A DNA stretch of 64,000 nt from Acinetobacter sp. Ac_5812 (GTDB lineage: Bacteria > Pseudomonadota > Gammaproteobacteria > Pseudomonadales > Moraxellaceae): assembly GCF_013072695.1 (NCBI RefSeq), contig NZ_LXUK01000027.1, positions 124,001 to 188,000 of the forward strand, given 5' to 3'. The translations under genes and the position numbers were made by a program. Shown piece by piece: positions 8,099 to 17,518 of the stretch. Below the pieces are notes generated by a model. That model had not been told where the DNA came from. It was given only the letters and a program-made list of their open reading frames with translations, and searched no databases. Numbering within the stretch: position 1 is the first letter of the stretch; every line of letters begins with the position of its first letter.

Positions 8099-9349
8099 TT
8101 ACTCCTCAGGCAACAAACGCTCTTTTTCCCAGAGTGATTCTATGGTTTCACGTTCACGAATTAAATAGGCTTGATCACCACTGACCATAACTTCAGCGGC
8201 ACGACCACGGGTATTATAGTTAGAGCTCATCACAAAACCGTATGCACCCGCACCCAATACCGCCAACACATCATTTTCCTGAAGTGCTAAATCACGCTCT
8301 TTCCCCAAGAAATCGCCTGTTTCACAGATGGCACCCACCAAATCCCAAGTTTTAACTGCAACATCAGGATTTGGATTGACCGACTGAATATCCATCCATG
8401 CTTCATATAAAGCAGGACGAATTAAATCATTCATCGCCGCATCAATAATGGCAAAGTTACGATGGTTTGTTGGTTTCAATAAATCAACTTTTGTTAATAA
8501 TGCGCCTGCATTGGCAGAAATACTACGCCCAGGTTCCATATAGACTTTGAGACCCAACTTTTCTAAAGCTGGACGCATCGAATTAGCATATTCTGCAACA
8601 CTTGGCGGGGTTTCATCTTTATAACGAACCCCCAAACCACCACCGATATCAATATGTTTGAGGTTGATCCCCAAGCTTTTCAATTGCTCAATCATCAAAA
8701 TGACACGATCAAGTGCATCCACAAAAGGCTTGGTCTCGGTCAACTGTGAACCGATATGACAATCAATCCCGATGATTTCAAGATTTGGTAACGACGCTGC
8801 ATATTGATAGGTTTCATTCACCGCATCACTTGGAATACCAAACTTGTTTTCTTTCAACCCTGTTGAGATATAAGGATGTGTTTTGGCATCTACATCTGGA
8901 TTCACACGTAAAGAAATCGGTGCTTTTTTGCCTAATTTCGCTGCTACTTTTTGAATGCGATCTAGCTCGGCATGTGATTCTACATTAAAACAAGCAATCC
9001 CAACATTTAAGGCTTTTTCGATATCTGCTTCAGATTTACCTAAACCAGAAAACACGATTTTCGAAGGCTCACCACCTGCCGCCAGAACACGTGCTAATTC
9101 TCCACCGGTCACAATATCAAAACCCGAACCGACTTTTGCCAATACACGCAGAACAGCGATATTTGAGTTTGACTTCACTGCAAAACAGATTTGATGATCA
9201 ATAAAATCAAAAGCACGGTGCATATCCAAATAATGCTTTTCAAAAGTTGCTTTTGAATACACATATAAAGGCGTGCCATATTGCTGTGCGAGCTGATCCA
9301 GTGAACATTGCTCAGCGTGCAATACTCCATTAATGCGAGTGAAACTCAT
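8099..9349 (-). CDS. lysA: diaminopimelate decarboxylase
   Basis: LysA is the PLP enzyme that decarboxylates meso-diaminopimelate to L-lysine, the last step of the pathway. The PLP lysine is K59 in CFAVKSNSN; the barrel carries the HIGSQLTE segment and the glycine-rich GGGLGVRY. The catalytic cysteine is in GAICETGDFLGKER, and the C-terminal GAGAYGFVMSSNYN is typical. At 416 aa it is full length. It lies between lptM and dapF, which together supply both the diaminopimelate and the lysine branch. Confidence 0.98.
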   Translation of the reverse strand: MSFTRINGVLHAEQCSLDQLAQQYGTPLYVYSKATFEKHYLDMHRAFDFIDHQICFAVKSNSNIAVLRVLAKVGSGFDIVTGGELARVLAAGGEPSKIVFSGLGKSEADIEKALNVGIACFNVESHAELDRIQKVAAKLGKKAPISLRVNPDVDAKTHPYISTGLKENKFGIPSDAVNETYQYAASLPNLEIIGIDCHIGSQLTETKPFVDALDRVILMIEQLKSLGINLKHIDIGGGLGVRYKDETPPSVAEYANSMRPALEKLGLKVYMEPGRSISANAGALLTKVDLLKPTNHRNFAIIDAAMNDLIRPALYEAWMDIQSVNPNPDVAVKTWDLVGAICETGDFLGKERDLALQENDVLAVLGAGAYGFVMSSNYNTRGRAAEVMVSGDQAYLIRERETIESLWEKERLLPEE

Positions 9350-9371
9350 GAAGATGTCCTTATTTACAAAC

Positions 9372-9611
9372 TTAAGGTGAGATGGTCTGTGATTGAGTCG
9401 TTGACGATATTACTTGGCGTTCTACCTCTGCTTGATCTGCTTTTGCGTCAGATGAAGCCTTAGCCTGAGGTGCTTCATTTTTATAAAGCAGATATTTAGC
9501 GCGCTTATCCTGATTTTGATCAGACGGTAATTGCAATGCACCTGACTGACCACATGCAGTTAAAATAACGCTGCTCAGCAACACACTGATAGAACAAATG
9601 ACTTTAAGCAT
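9372..9611 (-). CDS. lptM: small lipoprotein LptM (YifL-like)
   Basis: A 79-aa lipoprotein with a lipobox LTAC (lipidated Cys20) after a hydrophobic signal. GQSGALQLP directly after the cysteine matches the YifL/LptM family. In E. coli that protein assists assembly of the LptDE lipopolysaccharide translocon in the outer membrane. The C-terminal half is low-complexity and rich in Ala, Ser and Gln. It is the first gene of the lysA-dapF operon, the position it occupies in other gammaproteobacteria. Assignment rests on lipobox, length and synteny. Confidence 0.82.
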   Translation of the reverse strand: MLKVICSISVLLSSVILTACGQSGALQLPSDQNQDKRAKYLLYKNEAPQAKASSDAKADQAEVERQVISSTTQSQTISP

Positions 9612-9701
9612 CTGTGCACCTAACTTTTACAATTCGGAGCAGTATAGCGTGATCATTAGATCGGCTAAAGTCTAAACTTGAACGATTCAAACAATAACCA
9701 T

Positions 9702-9732
9702 AAAAAAACGCCGACTTTGAAGTCGGCGTTTT
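9702..9732 (-). terminator. terminator after the CycA-like permease
   Basis: A hairpin with stem CGCCGACTT / AAGTCGGCG is flanked by A and T runs, 20 bases past the permease stop. It is probably bidirectional. Confidence 0.85.
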
Positions 9733-9752
9733 GGATTAAATCGGCCAAATAA

Positions 9753-11168
9753 TTACTTTTTCTTCTTATAGAAGAAATAACCAATCGCCAAAATAACGAA
9801 CCAGATCGGGCTAACTTTAAGTGATTCCAACGTCGTTTCATCCAAGGCAAGGAAGTAGATCGTTGCAAGGAAGAAAATAATCACCACCCAACAAGTAAAC
9901 ACGCCGCCAGGTAATTTAAATGTTGATTGCGCATGTAATTCAGGACGATTTTTGCGGTAATTGATATAACTCCACATAATGATCATCCATACACAGATGA
10001 ACAGAATCGTAGAGAGCGTTGTTGCTAAGGTAAACGCCGTCACTTCATCATTGGTGCCCGTTTGTAATTTATAAACAAACTGAACAAATGCACCAATAAA
10101 GATACAGATTGATGAGAAAATCAATGCTTTTGCAGGAACCGCAGATTTAGAAAGCTTCGCAAATAGTTTTGGTGCTTGTTGATCCCCTGATAAACCAAAC
10201 AACATACGGCTGGTCGAGAATACACCACTGTTCATTGATGACATGACTGACGATAACACCACCAAGTTCATGATAATCGCGGCAGAAGCAATACCTGCTT
10301 GTGAGAAGATATTGACGAATGGACTGACTTTAGGATTGATCTGATCCCAAGGGGTCACACACATCACCACGAACAATGCCAACACATAGAAAATGATGAT
10401 ACGAATTGGAATCGAGTTAATCGCTTTCGGTAAGTTACGCTTCGGATCTTGTGTTTCAGCAGCCGTGGTCCCAACCAATTCCACCCCAACAAAGGCAAAA
10501 ATTGCAATTTGGAAACCCGCCAAGAAACCATCTAAACCTTTAGGGAACATGCCGCCATGTGTCCAAAGGTTAGATACACTTGCAACCGTACCCGTAGTGC
10601 TAGTAAACCCAGTAAAGATCATCCATAGACCAACAGCAATCAGGACAATAATCGCTGTGATCTTCACCATCGCAAACCAGAACTCCATTTCACCGAATAA
10701 TTTTACGGTGACTAAGTTCAAGCCAAGCACAAAAGCAATAGCGACAGTACTAATCAGCAAACCACCCAATGGTGTAAATGACTCACCGCCATTAAAGAAT
10801 TCTAGATAGTAAATAATGGCTGATAAATCTGCGATACCAATCGTGACCCAACAGAGCCAGTAGGTCCAACCAACAAAATAACCTGCCCACGGACCAATTA
10901 AATCCGTCGATAAATCGATAAAAGATTTGTAGTTAAGGTTGGATAGTAACAGCTCCCCTAATGCACGCATTACGAAGAACACCATCAAACCAATGGTCAT
11001 GTAAATAAATAGAATTGATGGTCCAGCTAAACTAATGGTTTTACCAGATCCCATGAACAACCCTGTTCCAATGGCACCGCCAATCGCAATCAACTGCAGA
11101 TGTCGATTAGATAGACTACGGTGAAGTCCGCTTTGTTCAGCAGCCTCACTCAGATTTTGATTCGACAT
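9753..11168 (-). CDS. cycA: amino-acid permease, D-serine/D-alanine/glycine transporter-like
   Basis: A 471-aa, 12-span APC-superfamily symporter. It follows E. coli CycA closely along its whole length: RHLQLIAIGGAIGTGLFMGS, ELLLSNLNYKSF, GPWAGYFVGWTYWLCW, KLFGEMEFWFAM, FAFVGVELVGTTAAE and SGVFSTSRMLFGL. CycA imports D-alanine, D-serine, glycine and related amino acids with protons. Substrate preference here is inferred from similarity only. It is monocistronic with its own terminator. A GGAG lies 12 bases before the ATG. Confidence 0.88.
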   Translation of the reverse strand: MSNQNLSEAAEQSGLHRSLSNRHLQLIAIGGAIGTGLFMGSGKTISLAGPSILFIYMTIGLMVFFVMRALGELLLSNLNYKSFIDLSTDLIGPWAGYFVGWTYWLCWVTIGIADLSAIIYYLEFFNGGESFTPLGGLLISTVAIAFVLGLNLVTVKLFGEMEFWFAMVKITAIIVLIAVGLWMIFTGFTSTTGTVASVSNLWTHGGMFPKGLDGFLAGFQIAIFAFVGVELVGTTAAETQDPKRNLPKAINSIPIRIIIFYVLALFVVMCVTPWDQINPKVSPFVNIFSQAGIASAAIIMNLVVLSSVMSSMNSGVFSTSRMLFGLSGDQQAPKLFAKLSKSAVPAKALIFSSICIFIGAFVQFVYKLQTGTNDEVTAFTLATTLSTILFICVWMIIMWSYINYRKNRPELHAQSTFKLPGGVFTCWVVIIFFLATIYFLALDETTLESLKVSPIWFVILAIGYFFYKKKK

Positions 11169-11405
11169 TTTACAAAAACTCTCCAGTGTTTTAGTTCATT
11201 AGCTGAAACAACGCCTAACAACGATTCGTACCATTTTCAGTATCTTTTCTCGTTATTCATGAGTTGGCTTGCTTTAGCTAAGAAGTGTTTTACCTGTATT
11301 TTTTTCAAGTGAAATACAATCGAATTCGATCATACGCACAAGGCCAAAACAATACAATGAACTTATGAGGGCAACTCATCAGTCATAAAAAGGTACTTCA
11401 AAATT

Positions 11406-11434
11406 AAAGAGTGGCGATTTAAGCCACTCTTTTT
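11406..11434. terminator. terminator after the alanine symporter
   Basis: A 10-bp stem, AAAGAGTGGC / GCCACTCTTT, with a 7-base loop and T runs on both strands, lies 27 bases past the symporter stop. Confidence 0.85.
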
Positions 11435-11461
11435 CTACTCGAGAAAATATTGATTTATAAT

Positions 11462-12970
11462 TCAATCATTAGAAGTTTGCTTCTGTTTATTTTTAAGACG
11501 CTCCTCCCAAAAAGTTGCATTGCGGATACCCAATTTAATTGGATCAAATGTAAACTCCTTAACTCCTGCTTTTTGTTGTTCTTCATAGTCACGTAAAGCC
11601 TTAATGGTCGGTTTCCATACAAAATAGGTCACGATAATACCGATGATATTAATCCATGCCATCAGACCGACCCCAATATCACCGATCCCCCAAATATAAC
11701 CTGTTGCGCTGAGTACGCCATACGCCACAGAAATCATAATGAAGCATTTGGTGATAAATAAAAGAGATGGCGTTTTAGTGATATAGCTCAGATAAGTGAT
11801 ATTTGTTTCAGCAATATAGTAATACGCCACAATCGTGGTAAAGGCGAAGAAGAATACCGCCAAGGCAACAAAGATTTGACCAAAACCACCAAATACGGTG
11901 CTCACTGCCATTTGTGTAAATGCAGGTGAACCAATTTCAGTGGTAGCTGCTACATTTTGCACGATAAACTGCCCAGCTTCTAAGGTACCCTGTACGTTAT
12001 ACATGCCTGTAATCAAAATCATAAAGGCTGTTGCTGAACATACAAATAGCGTATCGACATAAATGGAGAAGGCTTGCACAAAACCTTGTTGTGCTGGATG
12101 CTGAACTTCTGCGGCTGCAGCAGCGTGCGGTCCAGTCCCTTGTCCTGCCTCATTGGAGTAAACACCACGTTTTACCCCCCAACCAATGGCGGCACCAATC
12201 CCTGCCATTGGCGAAAATGCATCTTCAAAGATGAGTTTGATCACGCCAGGCAATTCTTGGATATTCATCCCAACAATAATGACAGCCATCAAGATATAAC
12301 CCAAGGCCATAAATGGAACAACCAGCTCTGCGAAGCGAGCAATACGTTTGATTCCACCAAAAATAATAATTGCCAATAAAGAGACGATCACGATTAAGGC
12401 TAATAATTTATAAGTCCCGACATTACCAAATACGATGGCGCCCTGACCTGTAATTTGGGTAAACGCATTACCCACCGCATTCGCTTGAATGCCAGGCAGG
12501 AATAAACCACAGGAGACAATTGCAGCAATTGCAAAGAGAATCCCTAACCAGCGCTGGCCTAAACCACGATCAAAATAAAATGCAGGCCCACCACGATATT
12601 CACCTAGGTATTCGACCTTATAAATTTGGCCGAGAGTGGATTCGACATACGCGGTACTTGCACCCAAAAATGCAACCAACCACATCCAAAATACAGCGCC
12701 TGGACCACCAAACCCAATTGCCGCCGCCACTCCCGCAATATTACCGACCCCGACACGTCCAGATAAGGACACTGACAGCGCTTGGAATGAGGAAATCCCT
12801 TGCGCGGAGGATGAACCATTAATTAACAGCTTTGCCATTTCCTTAATTTGGCGAACCTGCACAAACCGAGTTAAAATAGAAAAAAATAAACCAGCGCCTA
12901 GGCATAAATAGATCAGCGCTGGACTCCAGATAATTCCATTTACCCAATTTACAATTTCTGCTGCACTCAT
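11462..12970 (-). CDS. alanine/glycine:cation symporter (AgcS/AlsT family)
   Basis: A sodium- or proton-coupled alanine/glycine transporter of the inner membrane, about 502 aa with around 11 spans. Family signatures are SLSGRVGVGNIAGVAAAIGF, FWMWLVAFLGASTAYVE and GWGVKRGVYSNEAGQGTGPH. I chose the ATG giving MSAAEIVNWVNG because AAAGG lies nine bases upstream; a TTG three codons earlier is less likely. With the CycA-like permease beside it, the region is devoted to small neutral amino-acid uptake. Confidence 0.92.
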   Translation of the reverse strand: MSAAEIVNWVNGIIWSPALIYLCLGAGLFFSILTRFVQVRQIKEMAKLLINGSSSAQGISSFQALSVSLSGRVGVGNIAGVAAAIGFGGPGAVFWMWLVAFLGASTAYVESTLGQIYKVEYLGEYRGGPAFYFDRGLGQRWLGILFAIAAIVSCGLFLPGIQANAVGNAFTQITGQGAIVFGNVGTYKLLALIVIVSLLAIIIFGGIKRIARFAELVVPFMALGYILMAVIIVGMNIQELPGVIKLIFEDAFSPMAGIGAAIGWGVKRGVYSNEAGQGTGPHAAAAAEVQHPAQQGFVQAFSIYVDTLFVCSATAFMILITGMYNVQGTLEAGQFIVQNVAATTEIGSPAFTQMAVSTVFGGFGQIFVALAVFFFAFTTIVAYYYIAETNITYLSYITKTPSLLFITKCFIMISVAYGVLSATGYIWGIGDIGVGLMAWINIIGIIVTYFVWKPTIKALRDYEEQQKAGVKEFTFDPIKLGIRNATFWEERLKNKQKQTSND

Positions 12971-13329
12971 AGACATCAACCTTTATTATATATTTTGAAA
13001 AAATAGCCACTGCTAAATTTCCATTCGTCTGAGCATGAGCAATATCTATGCCATTCGATCAAAACCTCATGACAACAAATAAGCGAACACACCAACACCA
13101 TCCATGGAAAAAGTGAATTGAACAAAAAAAGCGATTGCTAAAAACACACTGTCTATAACTTGTAAAAGTTGTATATCATGTTATTTTTCTGAGCACTTCC
13201 CTTTAACCAATCTGCGACGAAACCGTACTGTCTTCTTGTTTTATCCTTATAAAGAACGATCAGCGTTGTTAGAAATTTTCGTCCTGACTCTTTTTTATCT
13301 AATTTTAAGAAAGTTTTCAATTTTATCTT
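12971..13329. other. divergent promoter region, AlsT-type symporter and radA
   Basis: About 360 bases between two divergent genes. It must carry both promoters, but I could not resolve hexamers with confidence. No hairpin, repeat or credible small gene is seen. An open minus-strand frame at 13153-13398 runs into radA antisense and is rejected. Confidence 0.45.
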
Positions 13330-14718
13330 ATGGCAAAAATTAAATCCGTTTACAGATGTGAACAATGTGGTGCAGATCATCCCAAATGGGCTGGGCAATG
13401 TTCTGAATGCGGCGAATGGAATAGTTTACTGGAAGTCCGTGTCGAACCAGTGGTTACCCATCGTGGTCAACCTAAAATAGGCGGCTATGCGGGGCAAGCA
13501 GCCAGTATTACCACGCTCAATCAAGTCACCGTCTCCAATGAAACCCGCGTTCCGACAGGAATTAGCGAATTCGATCGTGTGCTTGGTGGTGGCCTAGTCA
13601 TTGGTTCAGTTGTATTGATCGGTGGTGATCCTGGGATTGGTAAATCAACCATCCTGTTGCAAACCGCAACCCATATGGCCAGTAAAAAAAGCTCGGCGCT
13701 TTATGTGACGGGTGAAGAATCACTTTCACAGGTTGCCTTACGAGCTCAACGTTTAGATCTACCCACAGACTCACTTAAGGTGATGGCGGAAACCTGTGTC
13801 GAGCGCATTTGTGAAGTGCTGGCACAAGAACGTCCCGCTGTTGCAATTTTGGACTCAATTCAAACCTTATATACCGAAACACTGCAATCAGCACCTGGTG
13901 GTGTCTCACAAATCCGTGAATCTGCTGCCCTGCTAACTCGGTTTGCAAAGAATAGCGGCACTGCTTTATTCCTTGTGGGTCATGTCACCAAAGAAGGTGC
14001 ATTAGCAGGTCCACGTGTTTTAGAACATATGGTCGATTGTGTACTTTATTTTGAAGGGCAATCTGACTCTCGTTATCGCATGATACGTGCTGTAAAGAAC
14101 CGTTTTGGTGCAGTCAATGAACTCGGTGTATTTGCGATGACCGATAAAGGTCTACGTGAAGTTGCCAATCCATCGGCGATTTTCCTAAGTCGCTATGATG
14201 AAGCCATTCCAGGTTCTATCGTAATGATTAGCCGTGAAGGGACACGTCCACTACTCGTTGAAGTACAGGCACTGGTTGATGATGCTCATGGACAACCCCG
14301 TCGTGTAGCACTTGGCTTGGAACAAAACCGTTTAAATATGCTACTGGCAGTGATGCACAGACATGGTGGCGTACAGACCTCAGGACAAGATGTCTATGTC
14401 AATGTGGTGGGTGGTTTGAAAATTACCGAAACCGGTTCTGACCTCGCGGTACTACTGGCATGTGCTTCCAGTTTAAGAGGCAAAGCCTTACCGCAGCAAT
14501 TGGCGGTCTTTGGTGAAGTCGGACTCTCTGGCGAAATTCGTCCTGTACCAAATGGTCAAGAACGCCTAAAAGAAGCAGCAAAACATGGCTTTAAGTATGT
14601 GATCTTACCTCGAGGCAACGCGCCACAGAAGTCAATTGATGGCGTACAAATCATTGCCGTGGCACGCTTACATGAAGCACTGACCGAAGCTATGCAGTTA
14701 AGTGATGAGTTGGGCTAA
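13330..14718 (+). CDS. radA: DNA repair protein RadA
   Basis: RadA is a RecA-like, DnaB-type helicase that extends the heteroduplex during recombination and repair. Order of domains: a zinc finger with C10, C13, C24 and C27 (CEQCG...CSECG); a RecA-like ATPase with Walker A GGDPGIGKST (98-107); the RadA-specific KNRFG motif (about 255-260); and a Lon-protease-like C-terminal domain with GEVGLSGEIRPV. Length (462 aa) is normal. No good ribosome site precedes the start, but MAKIKSVYRCEQCG is the family's usual beginning. Confidence 0.97.
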   Translation: MAKIKSVYRCEQCGADHPKWAGQCSECGEWNSLLEVRVEPVVTHRGQPKIGGYAGQAASITTLNQVTVSNETRVPTGISEFDRVLGGGLVIGSVVLIGGDPGIGKSTILLQTATHMASKKSSALYVTGEESLSQVALRAQRLDLPTDSLKVMAETCVERICEVLAQERPAVAILDSIQTLYTETLQSAPGGVSQIRESAALLTRFAKNSGTALFLVGHVTKEGALAGPRVLEHMVDCVLYFEGQSDSRYRMIRAVKNRFGAVNELGVFAMTDKGLREVANPSAIFLSRYDEAIPGSIVMISREGTRPLLVEVQALVDDAHGQPRRVALGLEQNRLNMLLAVMHRHGGVQTSGQDVYVNVVGGLKITETGSDLAVLLACASSLRGKALPQQLAVFGEVGLSGEIRPVPNGQERLKEAAKHGFKYVILPRGNAPQKSIDGVQIIAVARLHEALTEAMQLSDELG

Positions 14719-14818
14719 TGTAATGGCTTGACATAAAAAAACATACTTTTGTTATTGAAATTCCATCGAAATACATGCATAAATACATTTACAAATTGGA
14801 TTTAAATAGGAATTTTCG

Positions 14819-15802
14819 ATGCAAGTACACCAGCGTGGCTTGATGGCAGCTCTTTTAATGGCAACTTTGGTTGCTGCACCGCTTGCGGAAGCAAAACGTG
14901 CAGGTGGCGGTAAAAGCCACGGCATGAGCAGATCTAGTTCATCTAGCCAATCTTACCAACCATCACGCCAAGCAACTCCAGCACCTCAACAACAAACTGC
15001 ACCACAGAAATCTGGTCCAGGCGTAGGTACGATGGTTGCTGCGGGTGTCGCAGGTGCTGCAGTTGGTGCAGTTGCAGCGAATGCGTTGGCAGATGATAAG
15101 CAACAGAACCCAACGGCAACTGAGCAACAAGCAACTCAACAAGCGCAACAACAGGAAGAAAAAGGTGGCATCCCTAGCTGGCTTTGGGTACTTCTTGCTG
15201 CAGCGATCGCCTTCTTTGTTTTCCGCAAATTAGGCGCAAAAAAAAAATTAGCAGCCAATAATCCATATGCACCAAACAATGGCGGTCAAAATAACTTTGG
15301 CCGTCAAACCCGACCGCAGCCTGCTGCACGTCAAGCAAATGATAACACCAACATCTTTGGTCAATCTGTAGCTGGTGGCGCTGCTGCTCCACAGGCGCCA
15401 TTTGGTGCTGCATCAATGAGTAGTGGTAACCAATTACCAGATGGTACTGAACCTGCTGCATTCTTGCGTATTGCGCGTCAACGTTTTAACCACATTCAGT
15501 CGGTAAACAGTGCGAGCAATGTTGAAGAAATTCGTCGTTATTTGACACCTGAACTTTATAATTCAATGTACAGCGACATTATGGCGAACCAAGACCAAGA
15601 CGTTGCTGAATTTAGCAACCTCAATGCAATGGTTGTTGAAAGCACCACTGAAAATGGTCAATATCTTGTTAGCGTACGCTTTACCGGTACTGTGAGTGAA
15701 GACTTGAACAGCTTGCCTCAACCATTTGCTGAAATCTGGCATTTTGTGAAGCCTGCTGGTTCACAACAAGATTGGGTTGTTGCAGGTATCCAACAAGCTT
15801 AA
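14819..15802 (+). CDS. Tim44-like domain protein, membrane-anchored
   Basis: A 327-aa exported protein with the Tim44-like (NTF2-fold) domain at its C-terminus (about residues 205-327, FLRIARQRFNHIQSVNSA to QQDWVVAGIQ). The N-terminal signal sequence (MAALLMATLVAAPLAEA) is followed by a Ser- and Gln-rich linker with one glycine/alanine-rich hydrophobic segment (about 63-88). A clear transmembrane span (GIPSWLWVLLAAAIAFFVF) follows. Bacterial members are of unknown function. It is monocistronic with its own terminator. Confidence 0.85.
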   Translation: MQVHQRGLMAALLMATLVAAPLAEAKRAGGGKSHGMSRSSSSSQSYQPSRQATPAPQQQTAPQKSGPGVGTMVAAGVAGAAVGAVAANALADDKQQNPTATEQQATQQAQQQEEKGGIPSWLWVLLAAAIAFFVFRKLGAKKKLAANNPYAPNNGGQNNFGRQTRPQPAARQANDNTNIFGQSVAGGAAAPQAPFGAASMSSGNQLPDGTEPAAFLRIARQRFNHIQSVNSASNVEEIRRYLTPELYNSMYSDIMANQDQDVAEFSNLNAMVVESTTENGQYLVSVRFTGTVSEDLNSLPQPFAEIWHFVKPAGSQQDWVVAGIQQA

Positions 15803-15818
15803 AACCTACTAAATAAAT

Positions 15819-15847
15819 AAAATGGCTACTTTAAGGTAGCCATTTTT
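15819..15847 (+). terminator. terminator after the Tim44-domain gene
   Basis: Stem AAATGGCTAC / GTAGCCATTT with a 6-base loop and trailing T run starts 17 bases beyond the stop. It abuts the decayed transposase fragment that follows. Confidence 0.85.
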
Positions 15848-16061
15848 ATATAATTTAATTTTCTGTTCGTATATATCTCTTACTCCACCACCTCTAACTA
15901 TGAGATGTAATATTTTTTGTAATGTCTAAGTAGTAACCTCGATAGCCAAGTACGTAGTCACCAATGAGTTGATGCTTACAATCTTTACATTGGTAATGTT
16001 GTTTACTATCATATTTTGTGCCATTTTTTATACTGCCACTTCGGCAGGCTGGATATTTGAT
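15845..16061 (-). pseudogene. degenerate IS1-like transposase fragment
   Basis: Translating the minus strand gives CRSGSIKNGTKYDSKQHYQC followed by KDCKHQLIGDY. That is the InsA-type zinc-finger start of an IS1-family transposase, running to a stop at 15894. In the next frame, from about 15906, the protein resumes as LHLIVRGGGVRDIYEQK, matching the next part of the same family, so there is a frameshift. The first zinc cysteine is replaced by Tyr (YPAC for CPxC). No start codon, downstream catalytic domain or terminal inverted repeats are visible. It is a relic between the Tim44-gene terminator and the lipoprotein gene. Confidence 0.72.
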
Positions 16062-16086
16062 ATAAAGATATTATAGCAACAACAAA

Positions 16087-17271
16087 CTACCTTATCATTT
16101 TTGAACCAGAACAATATTGAGGTCTAAATTTATTTTTTATAGATGACAATAATCCATCTAATACCTGGCATTGTGTATCACCATATGTTAAATAGCTAGT
16201 ATTTCCTGTTGCTCGATACGAACACTGCGCAACCTGAGCAATATAATCGAAAGTATAAACTTGAGGGTCTGATGAATCACCAGTATATGGTTTTTTACAA
16301 TTTTCTATCTTCTTATCATCAGTACCATTACCACCACTAGTATTATTATTGCCACTATTACTATTTCTTACAGGATCATTTGGATATGGATCAGTTTCAT
16401 CAGGATCACCATCTCCATCAGAATCTGGTAAACGATCAATAGTTATTCCTGTAACTCTTGATGTGCCTTTAAATCCAATAATATAAGTATCCGAATCTAG
16501 ACCACTTACTTGTAGCGTTAGAGTTTCACTGTTCCCAATCTTAGATGAATATATTTCTTTGCCACTTACTGTTGTGAGTGACATATCACCCTCTGGCCCT
16601 GAATTCCTATACTTAATACGATAAACTTCATTCGCATACAAATTAGTAAGTTGTTGAGAAAATTTATATTCCTCTCTATTACCAGTTAGAGTTAATTTAT
16701 CAAAAACCCAAAACTGTTTACCTATGGTATAAGGATCAGCGCTTGCAGTGCCATGTTTCTTGATTTTCAGTACCGTTCCTTGTTTTGGTCGGATATAATA
16801 AATACCTGCTGCTGGTGGCGTCCATCTCCAACTAAAAGAATAACCCAAGTTATAACTCATATTCATATCAATTTCTGTACCTGTCGCATCATATATTTCC
16901 CACCCTCCATTATAATTTGTATTTTTTTCATTTAGTGTACCAATATCAAATGAATAAAGCCCTAATTCAGTCAATTCAACTGCATAATAGATATCAGCTT
17001 CATTAGAAATTTCCACAGATTGACCAATACTAAGTTTTTTGGCTTTAGATATAGGATAAGGTGCTGTTATCGTTTCTAAAGCTGTGGTTAGGATAATCTC
17101 GGCTTCATCATTATCGATATTTTTAGTATTATCTTCGCCTTTATTGTCCTTATCAACTTGATTAGCAGGTTGATTCGTGATTGTAACACCTTCATCTCCA
17201 CCTCCACCTCCACACCCTGTCACCATCAACATGGCACTAAACACTGCTGTATAAATTAATGAACGTTTCAT
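16087..17271 (-). CDS. hypothetical lipoprotein with calcium-binding-like repeat
   Basis: A 394-aa predicted lipoprotein of unknown function. The lipobox is VTGC followed by a glycine run (CGGGGGDEG). The linker to about residue 55 is Asn/Asp-rich. Residues about 75-280 look like two beta-sandwich, pre-peptidase-like domains (YAVELTELGLYSFDIGTL; YYIRPKQG). Then comes DSDGDGDPDETDPYPNDP, a thrombospondin-type-3-like calcium motif. The C-terminal 70 residues hold five cysteines that may form disulfides. It is transcribed toward the transposase relic. The exact role is not inferable. Confidence 0.75.
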   Translation of the reverse strand: MKRSLIYTAVFSAMLMVTGCGGGGGDEGVTITNQPANQVDKDNKGEDNTKNIDNDEAEIILTTALETITAPYPISKAKKLSIGQSVEISNEADIYYAVELTELGLYSFDIGTLNEKNTNYNGGWEIYDATGTEIDMNMSYNLGYSFSWRWTPPAAGIYYIRPKQGTVLKIKKHGTASADPYTIGKQFWVFDKLTLTGNREEYKFSQQLTNLYANEVYRIKYRNSGPEGDMSLTTVSGKEIYSSKIGNSETLTLQVSGLDSDTYIIGFKGTSRVTGITIDRLPDSDGDGDPDETDPYPNDPVRNSNSGNNNTSGGNGTDDKKIENCKKPYTGDSSDPQVYTFDYIAQVAQCSYRATGNTSYLTYGDTQCQVLDGLLSSIKNKFRPQYCSGSKMIR

Positions 17272-17518
17272 AAATTTTCCCCACCAATAGATATTAACAA
17301 ATATGCTAACCTAATCATATAATTCACAGACACTCCCAAATGGGAATATCAAGCCATAAAAAATTAAAGTACACTAACAAAACTTAACCAGTTAAATAGA
17401 ATAATATGGAATAGAGAAGCCCCTCTCTACCATATTTAACTAAAAGATAAATGATTTAAATAATATTGGTAAAACAACTATGAAGTATTCCTTATTTCAT
17501 AAAACTATAAAAAAGGTA

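Noticed and set aside
12604..12911. Several overlapping frames inside the alanine symporter
   Set aside because: They lie in other frames of a gene with unmistakable family motifs.
13153..13398. Minus-strand 81-codon frame before radA
   Set aside because: It overlaps the radA start antisense. Its coding character comes from radA, and the rest is low-complexity intergenic DNA.
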